From: Burkholderia sp. Bp8963
GTDB lineage: Bacteria; Pseudomonadota; Gammaproteobacteria; Burkholderiales; Burkholderiaceae
Length of the DNA stretch: 64,000 bases
Assembly: GCF_003854275.1 (NCBI RefSeq)
Contig: NZ_QTQP01000003.1
Span: forward strand, 186,001-250,000
Direction of reading: 5' to 3'
Shown: positions 27,119 through 35,647 of the stretch, one piece after another
How positions within the stretch are numbered: the stretch's first letter is position 1
Layout: each line of letters starts with the position of its first letter
The notes under the pieces: generated by a model
Told to the model about the DNA's origin: nothing
What the model saw: only the letters and a program-made list of their open reading frames with translations
The model's database searches: none
Translations under genes and position numbers: made by a program

Positions 27119-27618
27119 AGCGCGCGCCCCTCCACATGGCAACGGCGCTGCTGCTCGCGAGCGGCGCCTGCCTCGCCACGGTCCGGCCTCTGCCGGCCGC
27201 GGCCGGGCAGGCCGGGCAGGGCACGCCGGCCGCTCGCGTGCACTCGCCGTACGCGCCCGTGAGCCTGCCGCGAGAGGCGAAGGCGTATTACCAATTGGCG
27301 AAAGGCATCAGCGACCTGCACGTGCGCAGCACCGCATCGGGCAACCTGATCCGCTTCAGCTACCGGGTGACCGATCCGCAGAAGGCGCAGCAACTCGCCG
27401 ACCCCAAGGCAACTGCCTATCTGTACGGGGAAGCGAGCCACGCGATGCTCGTGGTTCCGGTGATGGACCAGATCGGTGCGCTGCGACAGTCGGGCCAGCT
27501 GGAGGCGGGTCAGGAGTACTGGATGGTGTTTTCCAACAAGGGAGGGCCGATCAAGCGCGGCGACCGGGTCAGCGTGCTGGTCGGTTCGCTCCATATCGAC
27601 GGTCTGGTGGTCGAGTAA
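27115..27618 (+). CDS. Small exported protein of the multicopper operon, unknown
   Basis: A 167-residue protein. Its ATG overlaps the stop of the giant gene (27115-27118), implying translational coupling. It has a signal peptide (HMATALLLASGACLA) and a predicted beta-rich mature domain ending VSVLVGSLHIDGLVVE. The ending reads like a small beta-sandwich that could bind a partner. No family was recognised. Its place in the operon suggests an accessory of the secreted oxidase complex. Confidence 0.75.
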   Translation: MKRAPLHMATALLLASGACLATVRPLPAAAGQAGQGTPAARVHSPYAPVSLPREAKAYYQLAKGISDLHVRSTASGNLIRFSYRVTDPQKAQQLADPKATAYLYGEASHAMLVVPVMDQIGALRQSGQLEAGQEYWMVFSNKGGPIKRGDRVSVLVGSLHIDGLVVE

Positions 27619-27681
27619 TCACACCCAAGCGCAGCAGGCCGCACGGCGGGGGCCGGCGGATTGCCTGCGAGGAGACAAGTC

Positions 27682-28521
27682 ATGAACCGGTTTCTTTTCA
27701 AGTCGATCCCGGCGGCGTGCGTCGCCGGCATTTTGGCTTGCAGCCAGGCCGCCTTCGCGGCATCGGCAGCGGGGAATGCCCAGGCGCCATCGGCATCGCA
27801 TCTGAGCGTGGCGCAGATCGTCGAACGCAATGTCGCGGCCCGCGGAGGGCTGCAGGCGTGGCGAGCGGTGTCGTCGATGAAGATGACGGGCGAGCTCGAT
27901 GCGGGCGGCAAAAAGAACGTCAAGCTGCCGTTCACGCTGACGTTGAAGCGTCCGCACAAGAGCCGGCTCGAAATCCAGTTCGAGCAGCAGACGGCGCTGC
28001 AGGTGTTCGACGGCGCGCAAGGCTGGACCGTCAAGCCGTTCCTCGGACGCAACGAGGTCGTGCCGTATACGCCGGCGCAGCTCAAGTCCGCCGCCGCATC
28101 CGCCGAGCTCGACGGCCCGTTGATCGACTACGCGAACAAGGGCACGACGATCCAGGCGCTCGGCACCGAGCAGGTGGAAGGCCACCGCGCGTACGTGCTG
28201 AAGCTGACGACGAAGGAAGGCGCGGAGCGCCGCCTGTGGGTCGATGCGGCGAGCTTTCTCGAACTGAAGATCGAAGGCGAGCCGCGCGTGCTCGACGGCA
28301 AGACGCACAGCGTTGCCGTCTTCTATCGCGATTACAAGAAGGAGAACGGCGTCGTCGTGCCGCACACGCTCGAGACTGTCGTCAGCGGCGTCAAGCAGAC
28401 GCACAAGATCACGATCGACCATGTCGCGATGAACCAGCCGGCCGACGACACGCTGTTCGGCAAGCCGCCGCTCTCCTTTGCCAAGGTGACGAGCCAAGCG
28501 CCCGATATCCGGACGAGGTGA
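27682..28521 (+). CDS. LolA/LppX-like periplasmic protein, paralogue A
   Basis: A 279-residue exported protein with a signal peptide (cleavage near AAFA|ASA). ATG 27682 follows GAGGAG. The mature domain has the outer-membrane lipoprotein-sorting-like (LolA superfamily) half-barrel pattern: IVERNVAARGGLQAWRAV at the start, then KMTGELDAGGKK and a VFDGAQGWTVKP strand. It is clearly paralogous to the next gene. These proteins usually carry a lipid or lipid-like ligand. Here it may serve outer-membrane assembly or lipid supply for the redox complex, which is inference. Confidence 0.75.
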   Translation: MNRFLFKSIPAACVAGILACSQAAFAASAAGNAQAPSASHLSVAQIVERNVAARGGLQAWRAVSSMKMTGELDAGGKKNVKLPFTLTLKRPHKSRLEIQFEQQTALQVFDGAQGWTVKPFLGRNEVVPYTPAQLKSAAASAELDGPLIDYANKGTTIQALGTEQVEGHRAYVLKLTTKEGAERRLWVDAASFLELKIEGEPRVLDGKTHSVAVFYRDYKKENGVVVPHTLETVVSGVKQTHKITIDHVAMNQPADDTLFGKPPLSFAKVTSQAPDIRTR

Positions 28522-28526
28522 AGGCC

Positions 28527-29363
28527 ATGACACGAATCCGATCGTGGGTGGTCGCCGCCTGCGCGGCGGCGGCCTTGTGTGCGTGCGAGCAAATACCGGG
28601 GCAAGGTCTGAGTGCGGACCAGGTCGTCGAGAAGAACATCGCGGCGCGAGGTGGGCTCGACGCGTGGCGCAACATCCAGACGATGGTCTGGTCGGGCCAT
28701 GTGGACAGCGCGAACTCGCCGGTGCGGGACATGCCGTTCATCCTCGCGATGAAACGCCCGAACAAGACGCGCTTCGAGATCACCGTGTACAACCAGAAGG
28801 CCGTGCGCGTGTTCGACGGCCACGAAGGCTGGAAGCTGGGCGCGCGCAGCGGGGGCGGCGCAAACGTGCGGCCTTATACGGTGGACGAACTGACGTCCGC
28901 GCGCGACGAGCAGGTGATCGACGGGCTGCTGATCGACCATGACGCGAAGGGCGTCGGCGTGACGCTGGACGGCGTCGATCAGCTGGACGGGCACAGTGCG
29001 TATCGCCTTGCGGTGAAGCTGCCTTCCGGCGCGATTCGCCATCTGTGGATCGACGGCCAGACGTTCCTGGACGTGAAGGCCGACCGCCAGGTGCGCAGCC
29101 CGCGCGGCGTGGTCACGGTCGAGATGACCTACAGCAACTACAAGCGTATCGACGGGTTGCAGATACCGCTGAAAATCGAAAGCGGTGCGGCGGCGTCGCC
29201 GAACAAGGACACGCTGTTCATCGACAAGGTGACGCTGAACCCGCCGCTCGACGACATGATCTTCGCCCGGCCCGCAACGCCGGGGCAGCGCCGTCCGGTT
29301 TCGATCGATGCCAACGCGGCACCGGCGCAGCCGGCCACCGGCCATCCGACGCCACAGCCATGA
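28527..29363 (+). CDS. LolA/LppX-like lipoprotein, paralogue B
   Basis: A 278-residue protein with a lipobox ALCAC about 19 residues in, so unlike its paralogue it is predicted to be lipid-anchored. VVEKNIAARGGLDAWRNI and RVFDGHEGWKLG align directly with the upstream gene, showing a local duplication. The tail is Pro/Ala-rich. The stop overlaps the start of the cytochrome gene (ATGA at 29360-29363). The pair, one soluble and one anchored, recalls a carrier and acceptor, but no function is shown. Confidence 0.75.
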   Translation: MTRIRSWVVAACAAAALCACEQIPGQGLSADQVVEKNIAARGGLDAWRNIQTMVWSGHVDSANSPVRDMPFILAMKRPNKTRFEITVYNQKAVRVFDGHEGWKLGARSGGGANVRPYTVDELTSARDEQVIDGLLIDHDAKGVGVTLDGVDQLDGHSAYRLAVKLPSGAIRHLWIDGQTFLDVKADRQVRSPRGVVTVEMTYSNYKRIDGLQIPLKIESGAAASPNKDTLFIDKVTLNPPLDDMIFARPATPGQRRPVSIDANAAPAQPATGHPTPQP

Positions 29364-31057
29364 ACGGCATCCGCCAGCGACTGCGCGCTCTCGTGGGCGC
29401 GCGCCCGCTCGCGTCGCGCATGCTCGTGCGGTGCATGCTGCTGGCCGCGCTGAGCGTGATCGCGGGCGAGGCGGCCTGCGGCGAGGTGGCGGCGACTATC
29501 GCACCGCTGGATGCGGGGGAGGCCATTTTCCAGCGCGGCATTCTCGGCTCGGGCGAGCCGCTCGAAGCAGTGCACGCAGACGGCGTGCGCCTGCACGGCG
29601 CCGCCGCCGCGTGCATCAATTGTCACCGGCGCAGCGGTCTGGGCTCGAAGGAAGGCAACAACACGATCCCGCCGATCACGTGGCGCTACCTGGTTCATCC
29701 GCGCGCGCAAACCGCGGAGGATCTCGACATTCCGTATGTTACGGGCATGCGCACCGATCGCGAGCCGTACACACAAGAATTGCTCGCGAGAGCGATACGC
29801 GAAGGAGTCGACTCGGAAGGCCGGCCGCTCGGCAACCTGATGCCGCACTACGCGCTCAGCGACGCCGACATGGCTGCGCTGACCGGCTATCTGCAACGCC
29901 TCGACCAGCACAAGCCGTCGGGCGTGACGGACACGGTGCTGCATTTCGCGACGATCGTCACGCCCGATGCGGACCCGGTGAAGCGGGCGGGCATGCTCGA
30001 CGTGCTTCAGCATTACTTCGCGGAAAAGAATACGTTTCCGTTCGGCACGACGCCGGCGCTGCGCTCGACGCGCAAGATGATGTTCATGGTCAATCGCCGC
30101 TGGGAACTGCACGTGTGGGAGCTCAAGGGGCCGCCCGACACGTGGCATGAGCAGTTGAGACAGTTTCTCGCGCGACAACCCGTGCTGGCCGTCGTGTCGG
30201 GACTGGGCGGCCGGAACTGGGCGCCCGTCCACGACTTCTGCGAACAGGAGGCCGTGCCTTGCCTGTTTCCGAACGTCGAAGTGCCGGTCGGGACGGATCA
30301 CGACTTCTATTCCGTGTACTTCTCGAGGGGCGTGCTGCTCGAGGCCGATCTGATCGCGAAGCGCATTCTCGACGAAGCCGATACAAGGCCGGCGCCAAAA
30401 GCGGTGAAGAAGGTGTGGCAGGTCTATCGCGCGGGCGACAACGGCGAGCGGGGCGCACAGGCGCTGGCTGCGGCGCTGAAAGGCCACGGCATCGCGGTGT
30501 CGAACCACGTGCTCGCCCGCGGCGACAGCGTCGCACACGCGTTGCATCGGATATCGCGCGACGACGTGCTCGTGCTGTGGCTGCGGCCGCCCGACATCGC
30601 GGCGCTCGACCATGTGCAGCCCGTGTCGGACACGGTCTTCATGTCGGGGCTCCTCGGCGGGCTCGACAACACGCCGTTGCCGACGAGCTGGCGCGGCGTG
30701 ACGCGGCTCGCGTACCCGTTCGACTTGCCCGAAGGACGGCGCGTGCGCGTCGACTTTGCGTTCGGCTGGTTCACGATCCGGCAGATCCCGATGGTCGCGC
30801 CGCAGGTGCAGGCGGACACGTATCTCGCGTGCGGCCTGCTCGCCGAGACGCTCAGCCATCTGGTCGACGCGTTCGTACGCGAGTACCTCGTCGAGCGCAT
30901 CCAGGACATGCTCGAACGCCGCATCCTGACCGGCTACTATCCGCGCCTGACGCTCGCGTCCGGACAAACCTTCGCGTCGAAGGGCGGCTATATCGTGCGG
31001 TTCGCCGGGCCGGATCGCATGAAAGTCTCGGCTGACGGGGACTGGATCGTCCCTTGA
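29360..31057 (+). CDS. Cytochrome c fused to a type 1 periplasmic-binding-protein fold
   Basis: A 565-residue exported protein. One haem site, C85-I-N-C-H89, lies in a short N-terminal cytochrome c domain that ends with GNLMPHYALSDADMAALTGYL, whose methionine is the likely sixth ligand. The remaining 360 residues resemble the branched-chain amino-acid receptor fold (VLAVVSGLGGRNWAPVHDF, then KVWQVYRAGDNGERGAQAL). The pairing of an electron carrier with a ligand-binding fold is unusual. It is the last gene of the multicopper operon and could pass electrons from the surface oxidase. Confidence 0.8.
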   Translation: MNGIRQRLRALVGARPLASRMLVRCMLLAALSVIAGEAACGEVAATIAPLDAGEAIFQRGILGSGEPLEAVHADGVRLHGAAAACINCHRRSGLGSKEGNNTIPPITWRYLVHPRAQTAEDLDIPYVTGMRTDREPYTQELLARAIREGVDSEGRPLGNLMPHYALSDADMAALTGYLQRLDQHKPSGVTDTVLHFATIVTPDADPVKRAGMLDVLQHYFAEKNTFPFGTTPALRSTRKMMFMVNRRWELHVWELKGPPDTWHEQLRQFLARQPVLAVVSGLGGRNWAPVHDFCEQEAVPCLFPNVEVPVGTDHDFYSVYFSRGVLLEADLIAKRILDEADTRPAPKAVKKVWQVYRAGDNGERGAQALAAALKGHGIAVSNHVLARGDSVAHALHRISRDDVLVLWLRPPDIAALDHVQPVSDTVFMSGLLGGLDNTPLPTSWRGVTRLAYPFDLPEGRRVRVDFAFGWFTIRQIPMVAPQVQADTYLACGLLAETLSHLVDAFVREYLVERIQDMLERRILTGYYPRLTLASGQTFASKGGYIVRFAGPDRMKVSADGDWIVP

Positions 31058-31107
31058 TCGCTTCCTGAGCAGCCACGTTGCGCGCGGATCGGGTAGAAAT
31101 CAGATCG

Positions 31108-31127
31108 TAATAAGAGGGGGTTGCCCC
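31108..31127 (-). promoter_or_regulatory. Copy of the block-wide promoter motif before the Cyc2-like gene
   Basis: On the minus strand this reads GGGGCAACCCCCTCTTATTA, matching the other copies at 15053-15072, 36334-36353 and 40883-40900. It lies about 100 bases before the cytochrome-porin gene. Confidence 0.5.
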
Positions 31128-31168
31128 ATGCCGCCTCCGGTCGGCTGCTCGCACAATGAAGACACCAT

Positions 31169-31186
31169 GTGACGTTCGAACGTCAC
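31169..31186. promoter_or_regulatory. Perfect 18-bp palindrome upstream of the cytochrome-porin gene
   Basis: GTGACGTTCGAACGTCAC is completely self-complementary and lies 44-61 bases before ATG 31230. The spacing suits an operator near the promoter. The binding protein is unknown. Confidence 0.55.
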
Positions 31187-31229
31187 GCCGGAGCGTAACG
31201 ACACAGGGCGTTGGGGGAGGGAATCAGCC

Positions 31230-32618
31230 ATGACAAGCATTCTTGTCGGCCGTGGCACGCGACATCACTGGCTACGTCGTGGCTGGACGGTCGTGCTCGC
31301 GGCGCTCGCATTGCTGCAGGTGTCCATCGCACAGGCGCTGCCGATCTTCGCGCGCCAGACCGGACAAAGCTGCGTCGCCTGTCATGCCGGTGGGCAGTTC
31401 CCGGAACTCACGCCGTATGGGCGCATGTTCAAGCTGAACGGCTATACGCTCGGCGAGCGCACGATTCCGATCGCCGCGATGGCCGTCGGCGACCTGAGCA
31501 AGACGAGAGCCAACAGCGACGCGAACGGCAATCCGATCACGCCGAAGAATGGCCTGCCGATTTTCGATTTTGCGAGCGTGTTCCTCGCCGGAAAGATCAC
31601 CGACAAGATCGGCGGCTTCGCTCAGTTCACCTATGCGAACTACGATCATCAGGACCCCGGCAGCGGGAAATGGAAAGGTTGGTGGGCATCGGACAACACC
31701 GATTTCCGCTTCGTCGACCGGATCATGTCGCCGTCGAACGATCTGATCCTCGGCCTGACGCTGCACAACAATCCGACCGTGCAGGACGTCTTCAACACCG
31801 CGCCGGCCTGGAGCTATCCGTACGTCGGGTCGGCGATCAGCCCGGTTGCCGGCGTTCCGGCCACGCCGATCATCGAAGGGGGCCTCGCGATGCAGGTCGT
31901 CGGCACGGGTGCGTACCTGTACTGGAACAAGACGGTTTATGCCGAGCTGACCGCATACAGCACGGCCGACGGCATCTGGTCGTTCCTGAGCAAGGGCAAC
32001 CGGGCAGGGAACCCGGACCACCCGCAGACCTATCTGCGCGGCTACAACCCGTATGCGCGCATTGCACTGACGCACGACTGGGGGCCCCATAGCGTGATGG
32101 TTGGTGCGTTCGGGTTCAGCGTCAACGTCTATCCGAACGACCCGAACAATTTCCCGATTTTCGGCACGGGTGCGACACGCTATCGCGACTACGGCTTCGA
32201 CGCGCAGTACCAGTACCTGCTGGAACCGCACACGGTCACCGCGCAGGCGCGCTACGTGCGTGAAAACATTCACGATCCGAACAATTTCGTGCTGGCCGAC
32301 AACACGGCGGCGAATCTCAACTCGCTGCGGCTCAAGGCGTCGTACATCTACCAGGCCAAATACGGCGTGAGCCTGTCGTTCTTCAATACGACCGGCACGC
32401 CGGACAGCACGCTGTACTCGGCCAGCGCGAATTTCCATCCGAACACGCAGGGCTGGACGCCGGAAATCTTCTGGATACCCGTTCAGTACGTGCGCGTCGG
32501 CCTGCAATACACGCATTTCACCAAGTTCCTCGGTGCGACCACCAACTACGACGGCAACGGGCGCAATGCGAGGGACAACGACACGCTGTTTCTCTATCTA
32601 TGGGTCGCTTCGTTCTGA
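31230..32618 (+). CDS. Cyc2-like outer-membrane cytochrome c-porin fusion
   Basis: A 462-residue protein. A signal peptide (cleavage near AQA|LPIFARQ) is followed at once by a single haem motif C48-V-A-C51-H52, and then by a long beta-strand-rich region of alternating polar and aromatic residues ending in ...LYLWVASF, with the terminal Phe typical of outer-membrane barrels. This order, one N-terminal haem plugged into a porin of about 400 residues, is the architecture of Cyc2, the Fe(II)-oxidising protein of iron oxidisers. GGGGGAGG precedes the ATG. It should move electrons across the outer membrane. The substrate (iron, manganese or the oxidase complex) is inferred. A plain porin with a chance CxxCH is the less likely alternative. 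Confidence 0.8.
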   Translation: MTSILVGRGTRHHWLRRGWTVVLAALALLQVSIAQALPIFARQTGQSCVACHAGGQFPELTPYGRMFKLNGYTLGERTIPIAAMAVGDLSKTRANSDANGNPITPKNGLPIFDFASVFLAGKITDKIGGFAQFTYANYDHQDPGSGKWKGWWASDNTDFRFVDRIMSPSNDLILGLTLHNNPTVQDVFNTAPAWSYPYVGSAISPVAGVPATPIIEGGLAMQVVGTGAYLYWNKTVYAELTAYSTADGIWSFLSKGNRAGNPDHPQTYLRGYNPYARIALTHDWGPHSVMVGAFGFSVNVYPNDPNNFPIFGTGATRYRDYGFDAQYQYLLEPHTVTAQARYVRENIHDPNNFVLADNTAANLNSLRLKASYIYQAKYGVSLSFFNTTGTPDSTLYSASANFHPNTQGWTPEIFWIPVQYVRVGLQYTHFTKFLGATTNYDGNGRNARDNDTLFLYLWVASF

Positions 32619-32774
32619 CATCCCGTCCGGCGTTTCCCGTGCGCCCGGCCGACTGGAGCACGCGTAACGAGCGGGCGGCGCGCATCTCGCATCGCGTGTC
32701 GATGCGCATGCGCGCCACCGCCGAACGGGATCGATCGAGGGCGCGGCAAAAATCGCGGCAAGGAGGTTCGTAAC

Positions 32775-33446
32775 ATGAACAGGATGGCCCATATCGTCTC
32801 GCTTGCGATGCTGCTCGCAGGGTCGGCCTGTCACGACCTGGAGCGGTCGCGGCAGATCGACAACGCAGCCGTGTCGGGCAAGACCATCGCGTTGCAGGTG
32901 TGCTCGAACTGCCATGGCGCGACCGGCGTGTCGGTGTCGCCGATGTTTCCGAAGCTCGCCGGACAGCGCAAGGAATACCTCGTCGATCAACTGGCCGACT
33001 TCAAGAATCACGCGCGTTCCGATCCGAATGCGAAGCGGTACATGTGGGGCTTCACGCATCTGACCGACGCGCAGATCGATGAAATCGCAACGTATTTTTC
33101 AAGCCAGCCGACGACGCTCGGCGACGTCGTAGATCTCACGCTCATCAGCGAGGGCAAGGCGATCTTCCTGTCGGGCCTGCCGGACAAGGGCGTCGCGGCG
33201 TGCATCGCATGTCACGGCCAGCACGGCGAGGGGGTGGAGCGGTTTCCGCGTCTCGCCGGGCAACATGCGGACTACGTGATAAAGCAGCTCAAGGTCTTCC
33301 GTGAAACCGATACACGGCCCCGCGGCAAGATCATGAAGGACGTGTGTGCAAACATGTCGGAGCAGGACATGCGTGCCGTCGCGGCTTACGTCGAGGCATT
33401 TCCGCCGGAGGCAGAGGTTTCGACGAGCCCACCGGCCGATCAATGA
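32775..33446 (+). CDS. Diheme c4-type cytochrome, predicted lipoprotein
   Basis: A 223-residue protein with two cytochrome c domains: C43-S-N-C-H47 and C143-I-A-C-H147. Each is followed by the FPKLAGQ or FPRLAGQ segment typical of cytochrome c4. The lipobox LAGSAC places the acylated cysteine at 19, so it should be membrane-anchored in the periplasm. AGGAGG precedes the ATG. It is about 155 bases downstream of the Cyc2-like gene and is the obvious periplasmic electron acceptor for it. Confidence 0.9.
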   Translation: MNRMAHIVSLAMLLAGSACHDLERSRQIDNAAVSGKTIALQVCSNCHGATGVSVSPMFPKLAGQRKEYLVDQLADFKNHARSDPNAKRYMWGFTHLTDAQIDEIATYFSSQPTTLGDVVDLTLISEGKAIFLSGLPDKGVAACIACHGQHGEGVERFPRLAGQHADYVIKQLKVFRETDTRPRGKIMKDVCANMSEQDMRAVAAYVEAFPPEAEVSTSPPADQ

Positions 33447-33595
33447 TCGCACTGCACCAGACCAGCGCCGCCTGCGGCACGCGCTGCAGGCCGTATGGAC
33501 AAAACGGCGCTGGCGGTGATCGTTTCGGTGTCTCGTCTCCCCCGGGGCGGGGCACTGTTTTTTTATTCCGGTAGTACGCGGTTCCATCCTGGTGA

Positions 33596-34840
33596 ATGAC
33601 CATGAAGGCGATTCAATCCTCTCGTGGAGGTACGGCGCCAGTCGACAGGCCCCCACATCAGCAACACGCCGCGTCGGGCACCGTTCGCGCATCTGCGCCG
33701 GACGACGCGCGTCAATTCCGTGTGCGGCAGTTCCTCGCGCGAGTGTCGCCGCTCGACTGGTTGTTCGCGCTCGCGATGGTCGCGGGCGCAGGTTTCGCGC
33801 TGTCGCGCTATTACGCGTCCATGAACGACTACGACAGGCTCGTGCTCGCGTGCGCGGTACCGGCGCTCATCACGCTCGGCTGGCGCTGGAAGCCGGCGCA
33901 GCTGCTGATGGCGTCGATCGCGGCGCTGTCGTTGCTGTCGATCCAGATCTACCATGGCGACCTCGCGCGCGCGGATTCGGCGTTCTTTCTCAAGTATTTC
34001 CTGTCGAGCCAGTCCGCGATCCTGTGGATGAGCGCACTGTTCGTGCTCGCGACGACCTTCTACTGGATCGGCACGCTGGCGCGCGCGGAATCAGGCGGTG
34101 CGATCGGCCAGAAGCTCACGTGGGCCGCGGTGCTGATGGGCTTCACCGGCCTGATGGTGCGCTGGTACGAGTCGTACCTGATCGGCACCGACGTCGGCCA
34201 CATTCCGATTTCGAACCTCTATGAAGTGTTCGTGCTGTTCTGCGTGATCACGGCACTCTTTTACCTCTACTACGAACAGCACTACGGCACGCGTGCGCTC
34301 GGCGCATTCGTGCTGCTGATCATCAGCGCCGCGGTGGGCTTCCTGATGTGGTATTCGATCGCGCGCGACGCGCAGCAGATCCAGCCGCTCGTGCCGGCGC
34401 TGCAGAGCTGGTGGATGAAGATCCACGTGCCGGCGAACTTCATCGGCTACGGCAGCTTCGCGCTGTCGGCGATGGTGTCGGTCGCGTACCTGATGAAGGA
34501 GCGCGGCGTGCTCGCCGATCGGCTGCCAGCGCTCGACGTGCTCGACGACGTGATGTACAAGTCGATCGCGGTCGGCTTCGCGTTCTTCACGATCGCGACG
34601 ATCCTCGGCGCGCTGTGGGCGGCCGAGGCATGGGGCGGCTACTGGAGCTGGGACCCGAAGGAAACCTGGGCGCTGATCGTGTGGCTGAACTACGCGGCAT
34701 GGCTGCACATGCGCCAGATGAAAGGCCTGCGCGGCACGGCCGCCGCATGGTGGGCGCTGACCGGGCTCGTCGTCACGACGTTCGCGTTCCTCGGCGTCAA
34801 CATGTTCCTGTCGGGGCTGCACAGCTACGGCAAACTTTGA
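33596..34840 (+). CDS. ccsA: CcsA-type cytochrome c biogenesis protein (system II)
   Basis: A 414-residue polytopic membrane protein with the haem-handling tryptophan-rich motif WGGYWSWDPKETWAL and surrounding histidines in membrane segments, marking the CcsA/ResC component of system II cytochrome c maturation (often annotated CcsB). The first 40 residues are polar. No ResB-type partner gene is adjacent, so it must use one encoded elsewhere or act as a dedicated duplicate for the cytochromes of this block. ATG 33596 is used; ATG 33602 is also possible. Confidence 0.9.
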   Translation: MTMKAIQSSRGGTAPVDRPPHQQHAASGTVRASAPDDARQFRVRQFLARVSPLDWLFALAMVAGAGFALSRYYASMNDYDRLVLACAVPALITLGWRWKPAQLLMASIAALSLLSIQIYHGDLARADSAFFLKYFLSSQSAILWMSALFVLATTFYWIGTLARAESGGAIGQKLTWAAVLMGFTGLMVRWYESYLIGTDVGHIPISNLYEVFVLFCVITALFYLYYEQHYGTRALGAFVLLIISAAVGFLMWYSIARDAQQIQPLVPALQSWWMKIHVPANFIGYGSFALSAMVSVAYLMKERGVLADRLPALDVLDDVMYKSIAVGFAFFTIATILGALWAAEAWGGYWSWDPKETWALIVWLNYAAWLHMRQMKGLRGTAAAWWALTGLVVTTFAFLGVNMFLSGLHSYGKL

Positions 34841-34990
34841 AGCGCCCGCGAGATGGCGTCTACTGCGGGCGTCTACTGCGTTCTACCCATGCATTTCGGC
34901 GAGTCTTCCCACTACAAGCGGGGGGCGCGCCGGACCAGAATGTCATCAGGAACACCCAGGCATTCCTGACGCACGGTAGGGGTCGTAGCC

Positions 34991-35500
34991 ATGAGACGCG
35001 TATATTTCCTGTTGCCGACGCCGCAATGCGCGCAGTCGGTCGTAACCGAGCTTCTGGTGCAGCGAGTCGAGTGGCGGCACATCCACGTGATCGCAAACCA
35101 CAGCGTGCTGCGCGACGGTTTGCCCGAGGCCACGCTCGCGCAACGCAGCGACCTGCTGCCGTCGCTGGCCCGAGGCACGGCGGTCGGTTGCGCGACCGGG
35201 ATGCTGCTGGCGCTGCTCGCGCTGGCATTTCCGCCAGCGGGCTTGCCGATCGCCGGCGGCGCCTTCGTGACGATCACGTTGTCCGGCGCCGGCTTCGGCG
35301 CATGGGCGGCGTCGATGATTGGCGTCGATGTGCCGAGTTCACGCCTGAAGCGTTTCGAAGAAGGGATCGAGCGCGGCGAGCTGCTGATGATGATCGACAT
35401 CCCGAAGGATCGCGTCCACGAGATCGAGGAATTGATCAAGCTTCACCATGCCGAAGCGCATCTCCAGGGCGAGGATCCGACCATTCCCGCGTTTCCTTGA
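34991..35500 (+). CDS. DUF1269-family membrane protein
   Basis: A 169-residue protein. After a short soluble start (RRVYFLLPTPQCAQSVV) there are two adjacent hydrophobic segments around residues 58-105, then a soluble tail with IDIPKDRVHEIEELI. This matches DUF1269-type proteins found near stress and transport genes; the function is unknown. A CCCCTAC-type sequence lies directly upstream on the minus strand, possibly another degenerate copy of the block motif. Confidence 0.7.
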   Translation: MRRVYFLLPTPQCAQSVVTELLVQRVEWRHIHVIANHSVLRDGLPEATLAQRSDLLPSLARGTAVGCATGMLLALLALAFPPAGLPIAGGAFVTITLSGAGFGAWAASMIGVDVPSSRLKRFEEGIERGELLMMIDIPKDRVHEIEELIKLHHAEAHLQGEDPTIPAFP

Positions 35501-35540
35501 GCCGCCTTGAGCCGCCTTGAGCCGCCTTGAGCCGCCTTGG
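35495..35540 (+). repeat. Ten-base tandem repeat spanning a stop codon
   Basis: GCCGCCTTGA is repeated from 35501 (three exact copies and one ending TTGG), preceded by CCTTGA that includes the stop of the DUF1269 gene. Every copy contains a TGA. Probably slippage-derived; no function is evident. Confidence 0.7.
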
Positions 35541-35647
35541 GCCTGTTAACCAGCCGGAGGGGATCGGCACGCGTTGCCGGGCGTCGCCCCGACACGACGC
35601 CCGGCAATGCCCGGCAACCTATTCGTGCGCGCTGACGGCACGGATCA

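Noticed and set aside
33539..33565. Intrinsic terminator before ccsA
   Set aside because: A T-run follows a C/G-rich stretch, but only about four base pairs can form with a reasonable loop.
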